Shown here piece after piece: positions 7,457-9,179 of a stretch of 9,179 nucleotides of DNA. Both the position numbers and the translations under genes were made by a program. The DNA is from CTSoil-075 sp964292325. GTDB taxonomy: Bacteria > Bacillota > Negativicutes > DSM-13327. The stretch is from assembly GCA_964292325.1 (NCBI GenBank), contig CAXYVG010000125.1, forward strand, positions 1-9,179. Direction: 5' to 3'. The notes under the pieces are model-generated. The model was not told where the DNA came from and did not search any database. It worked only from the letters and a program-made list of their open reading frames with translations. How positions within the stretch are numbered: the stretch's first letter is position 1; each line of letters opens with the position of its first letter.

Positions 7457-7481
7457 CCATAACCTTTATATTGAGTTATGG
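7457..7481. repeat. Inverted repeat CCATAAC-N11-GTTATGG, possible operator
   Basis: Two perfect 7-nt arms (7457-7463 and 7475-7481) are separated by 11 nt, about 100 nt upstream of the HD-GYP start. The centre-to-centre distance of 18 nt is wide for a single dimeric regulator site but possible. It could also be a weak RNA hairpin in the leader. Regulator unknown. Confidence 0.3.
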
Positions 7482-7573
7482 CTACTTTCTCTACTCAATT
7501 CCCCAATTCCTGCTAATTTTTTACATACTTCATTTCATTTTGTAAAAACTTAACCCCCATTTAAGCATTCAGC

Positions 7574-7618
7574 AGAAAACTCCTGCAAGAATTTTCAAAA
7601 TTCTTGCAGGAGTTTTCT
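7574..7618. terminator. 45-nt perfect palindrome with terminator architecture, orphan
   Basis: Two 22-nt arms (7574-7595 and 7597-7618) match perfectly around a central C at 7596. The core stem is ACTCCTGCAAGAAT, flanked by an A-run on the left and TTTTC on the right, so on either strand it looks like an intrinsic terminator. It lies between two divergent genes, about 217 nt from the HD-GYP start and 161 nt from the phosphatase start, so neither should need it downstream. It may act in the leader of one of them, end a short unannotated transcript, or insulate the divergent promoters. Confidence 0.65.
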
Positions 7619-7779
7619 CAGTAATATTACCCTTTATAAAGAAAATTTAAAACATTTTTTAAAAAGGAATTTTATATTCCGATCAGTATACTGCAGGGAA
7701 AGATAAAGAATATAGCGAAAGAAATCCATAGCATATTGCATACGAAGAAGTATTGATTACGAATACAAGGAGGATAACG

Positions 7780-9051
7780 ATGTTACTAAAAAAGCCATTA
7801 CTGCAAAGTTTGTTCATTTTTAGTTTAGTTGTAGCAATTCTGTCAACGTCTCTTGTAGCACTTATTTCATCAGAAAACATGGTAGTAGAAGCCGCACCAA
7901 GTCATATCACATTGACCTGGACAGGTGATACACGAACAACACAGACCATTACTTGGAAAACGGAGTCTTCTACGCAGGATGGGCAAGTAGAATATTGGGA
8001 GATAATTCCCAATATATCCGAAAAACATCACACTTTGACTGCGCAAGTAGAACGCATTGATAGTAACTGGGGCGAATTCAATATCCACACGGTCACCCTC
8101 ACTGGGCTTAAGCCAGGTATACGTTACACCTATCGGGTAGGAACGCCAGAGAATTGGAGTGAACCATATCATTTTGCTACTTCCCCTGTAAAAACGCATC
8201 TATACAAATTTTTAGTATTTGGCGATTCCCAAAGCTCAAATTATGATACTTGGCGCACTACATTGCACCAAGCATATCAAGCAAACTCAGATGCAGCTTT
8301 TTTTGTCAATATGGGGGATTTAGTTGACGTGGGGCAGGAATATGGTCAGTGGTATCATTGGTTTAATGCAGCTCATGGTGTACTAGAAAATATTCCTTGT
8401 ATGCCACTCGTTGGCAATCATGAAGCCTATGCTCCCGGAGGCAAATTTGCTATGCCAACCTTTTTTACCAAGCAATTCAAACTACCGATGAATGGACCGG
8501 ACGGACTGAAAGGACAAGTTTATTCGTTTGATTACGGTGATGTGCATTTTGCCATGCTAGATACACAAATTGGCGAGGAAGGCCGCTTTATACCAGGTAT
8601 GCTGGAAAAACAAAAAATATGGCTAGAAGACGATTTGGCGACAACAACTCAAAAGTGGAAACTCGTCTTTATGCATCGTGCCTTGTATAACAATAAAGCG
8701 GAGGGTAATTCGACAATCCAAGCAGCGTTTGCTCCTATTATAGATAAACACCATGCCGATGTTGTCTTTACTGCGCATGATCATGTCTATGCACATACCT
8801 ATCCAATTCACGGTGGCGTAGCAACTGACAATCCTTCAAAGGGTACGATCTACGTGGCTACTGGTCGCAGCGGCACCAAAACTTACTCTAACTCAATTGC
8901 GAAAGACTGGGATACTTTTTTCTACAATCCACTTGATGAACCAAATTACCTTACTGTCGAAGTAGTAGGTGATATCTTGACAGTCAAAGCATTTAGACAA
9001 AGTGGTGGACTCATTGATGCATGGAGTATTACCAAGAAACCCTATCAATAA
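7780..9051 (+). CDS. Secreted purple-acid-phosphatase-like metallophosphatase
   Basis: A 423-aa exported phosphoesterase. ATG 7780 is preferred: AAGGAGG lies 6 nt upstream, although the frame continues up to a TTG at 7753. The N-terminus has LLKK followed by a long hydrophobic core (about residues 7-29) and a likely signal peptidase site near VVEAA at 35-39. A fibronectin-type beta domain typical of the purple acid phosphatase N-terminus covers about 40-140 (ITLTWTGD...TVTLTGLKPGIRYTYRVG). The calcineurin-like catalytic domain follows with FGD (Asp149), GDLVD (Asp180), GNHE (Asn213, His214), MH (His299) and AHDH (His333, His335). The Tyr of the classical GDxxY motif is replaced by Asp (GDLVD), so a purple Fe(III)-tyrosinate centre is not expected. 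It probably hydrolyses extracellular phosphomonoesters or diesters; substrate unknown. It appears monocistronic and divergent from the HD-GYP operon. Confidence 0.9.
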   Translation: MLLKKPLLQSLFIFSLVVAILSTSLVALISSENMVVEAAPSHITLTWTGDTRTTQTITWKTESSTQDGQVEYWEIIPNISEKHHTLTAQVERIDSNWGEFNIHTVTLTGLKPGIRYTYRVGTPENWSEPYHFATSPVKTHLYKFLVFGDSQSSNYDTWRTTLHQAYQANSDAAFFVNMGDLVDVGQEYGQWYHWFNAAHGVLENIPCMPLVGNHEAYAPGGKFAMPTFFTKQFKLPMNGPDGLKGQVYSFDYGDVHFAMLDTQIGEEGRFIPGMLEKQKIWLEDDLATTTQKWKLVFMHRALYNNKAEGNSTIQAAFAPIIDKHHADVVFTAHDHVYAHTYPIHGGVATDNPSKGTIYVATGRSGTKTYSNSIAKDWDTFFYNPLDEPNYLTVEVVGDILTVKAFRQSGGLIDAWSITKKPYQ

Positions 9052-9075
9052 TATCATTTATAAATGATATTATTG
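9046..9075. terminator. 30-nt perfect palindrome at the phosphatase stop codon
   Basis: CAATAATATCATTTA (9046-9060) is followed immediately by its exact complement (9061-9075), and the TAA stop codon lies inside the left arm. As RNA it would form an AT-rich hairpin with a small loop, without a T-run after it. It may be a weak terminator or 3'-end stabiliser; a protein-binding palindrome is also possible. Confidence 0.45.
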
Positions 9076-9179
9076 TCCCATTCTCGAATTATACTCTCAG
9101 GAAATTCAGCTCAAATCATATTCCTCCTGAATTATTCATGGTGATCTAAAACCACCATATTTGTGTATAACTTTTCGCA
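9076..9179. other. Right-edge intergenic sequence
   Basis: No gene start or end is visible in these 104 nt. Two weak inverted repeats occur: AATTCAG/CTGAATT (9103-9109 and 9127-9133) and ATGGTG/CACCAT (9138-9143 and 9153-9158). A GGAGG on the minus strand (9122-9126) precedes only an ATG-ATT-TGA triplet run, so it does not mark a gene. Confidence 0.4.

Larger units (their letters stand above)
7358..7779. other. Divergent intergenic region, 422 nt
   Basis: This AT-rich stretch separates the minus-strand HD-GYP/kinase operon from the plus-strand phosphatase. I can support two inverted repeats (7457-7481 and 7574-7618). There are also short palindromes GTAATATTAC (7621-7630) and CAGTATACTG (7684-7693). 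No promoter could be fixed for either gene: TATACT (7687-7692) on the plus strand lacks a -35, and the minus strand shows only weak -10-like elements. No convincing ORF or riboswitch was seen. Confidence 0.6.

Noticed and set aside
7443..7553. 36-codon plus-strand frame before the orphan terminator (hydrophobic, toxin-like)
   Set aside because: No ribosome site and no recognisable promoter; low-complexity AT-rich DNA readily gives such frames.
7358..7779. c-di-GMP riboswitch in front of the HD-GYP gene
   Set aside because: No GEMM-like conserved motifs were seen; the hairpins present are simple palindromes.
9138..9158. ATGGTG/CACCAT hairpin near the right edge as a terminator
   Set aside because: Only 6 bp with a 9-nt loop and no T-run on either strand; no gene is seen to end there.

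Overview
The window looks like chromosome from a low-GC, AT-rich Firmicute. A spore-forming or Negativicute-type anaerobe (Pelosinus/Sporomusa-like) is my tentative guess. It rests on the DUF3793 protein, strong GGAGG-type ribosome sites and TTG/GTG starts; no marker gene is present to settle it. No RNA gene, CRISPR array, IS element, phage gene or attachment site was recognised.

Layout, left to right. (1) Positions 1-593, minus: the N-terminal part of a DUF3793 protein running off the left edge. Its promoter is overlapped by a 43-nt perfect palindrome that reads as an overlapping Fur-box array, so the gene is probably iron-repressed. (2) 799-1059, plus: a divergent small orphan gene, then a strong hairpin (1156-1190) that probably terminates it and the convergent kimA. 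(3) 1230-3074, minus: a full-length KimA-type potassium importer, without the c-di-AMP riboswitch that precedes kimA in Bacillus. (4) 3206-3376, minus: an easily missed 56-codon membrane peptide gene lying between kimA and the kinase. (5) 6233-7357 and 3418-6264, minus: an HD-GYP protein and a soluble GAF-PAS hybrid histidine kinase with two receivers and an HPt domain, overlapping by about 32 nt and so probably translationally coupled. (6) 7358-7779: a 422-nt divergent intergenic region holding a 45-nt terminator-like palindrome with no obvious gene to terminate. (7) 7780-9051, plus: a secreted purple-acid-phosphatase-like metallophosphatase, ending in a 30-nt palindrome that includes its stop codon.

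How the parts fit. The HD-GYP/kinase pair forms a signalling module: a cytosolic sensor feeds a phosphorelay that has no output domain of its own, next to a putative c-di-GMP phosphodiesterase whose last metal ligand appears to be Asn instead of Asp. The small membrane peptide gene lies 41 nt downstream of the kinase and could share its transcript; kimA follows on the same strand but probably has its own promoter. The iron-controlled DUF3793 gene and the phosphatase look like independent units. I see no multi-gene defence or mobile system; the most unusual items are the Fur array, the hidden small ORF, the altered HD-GYP site and the orphan terminator.
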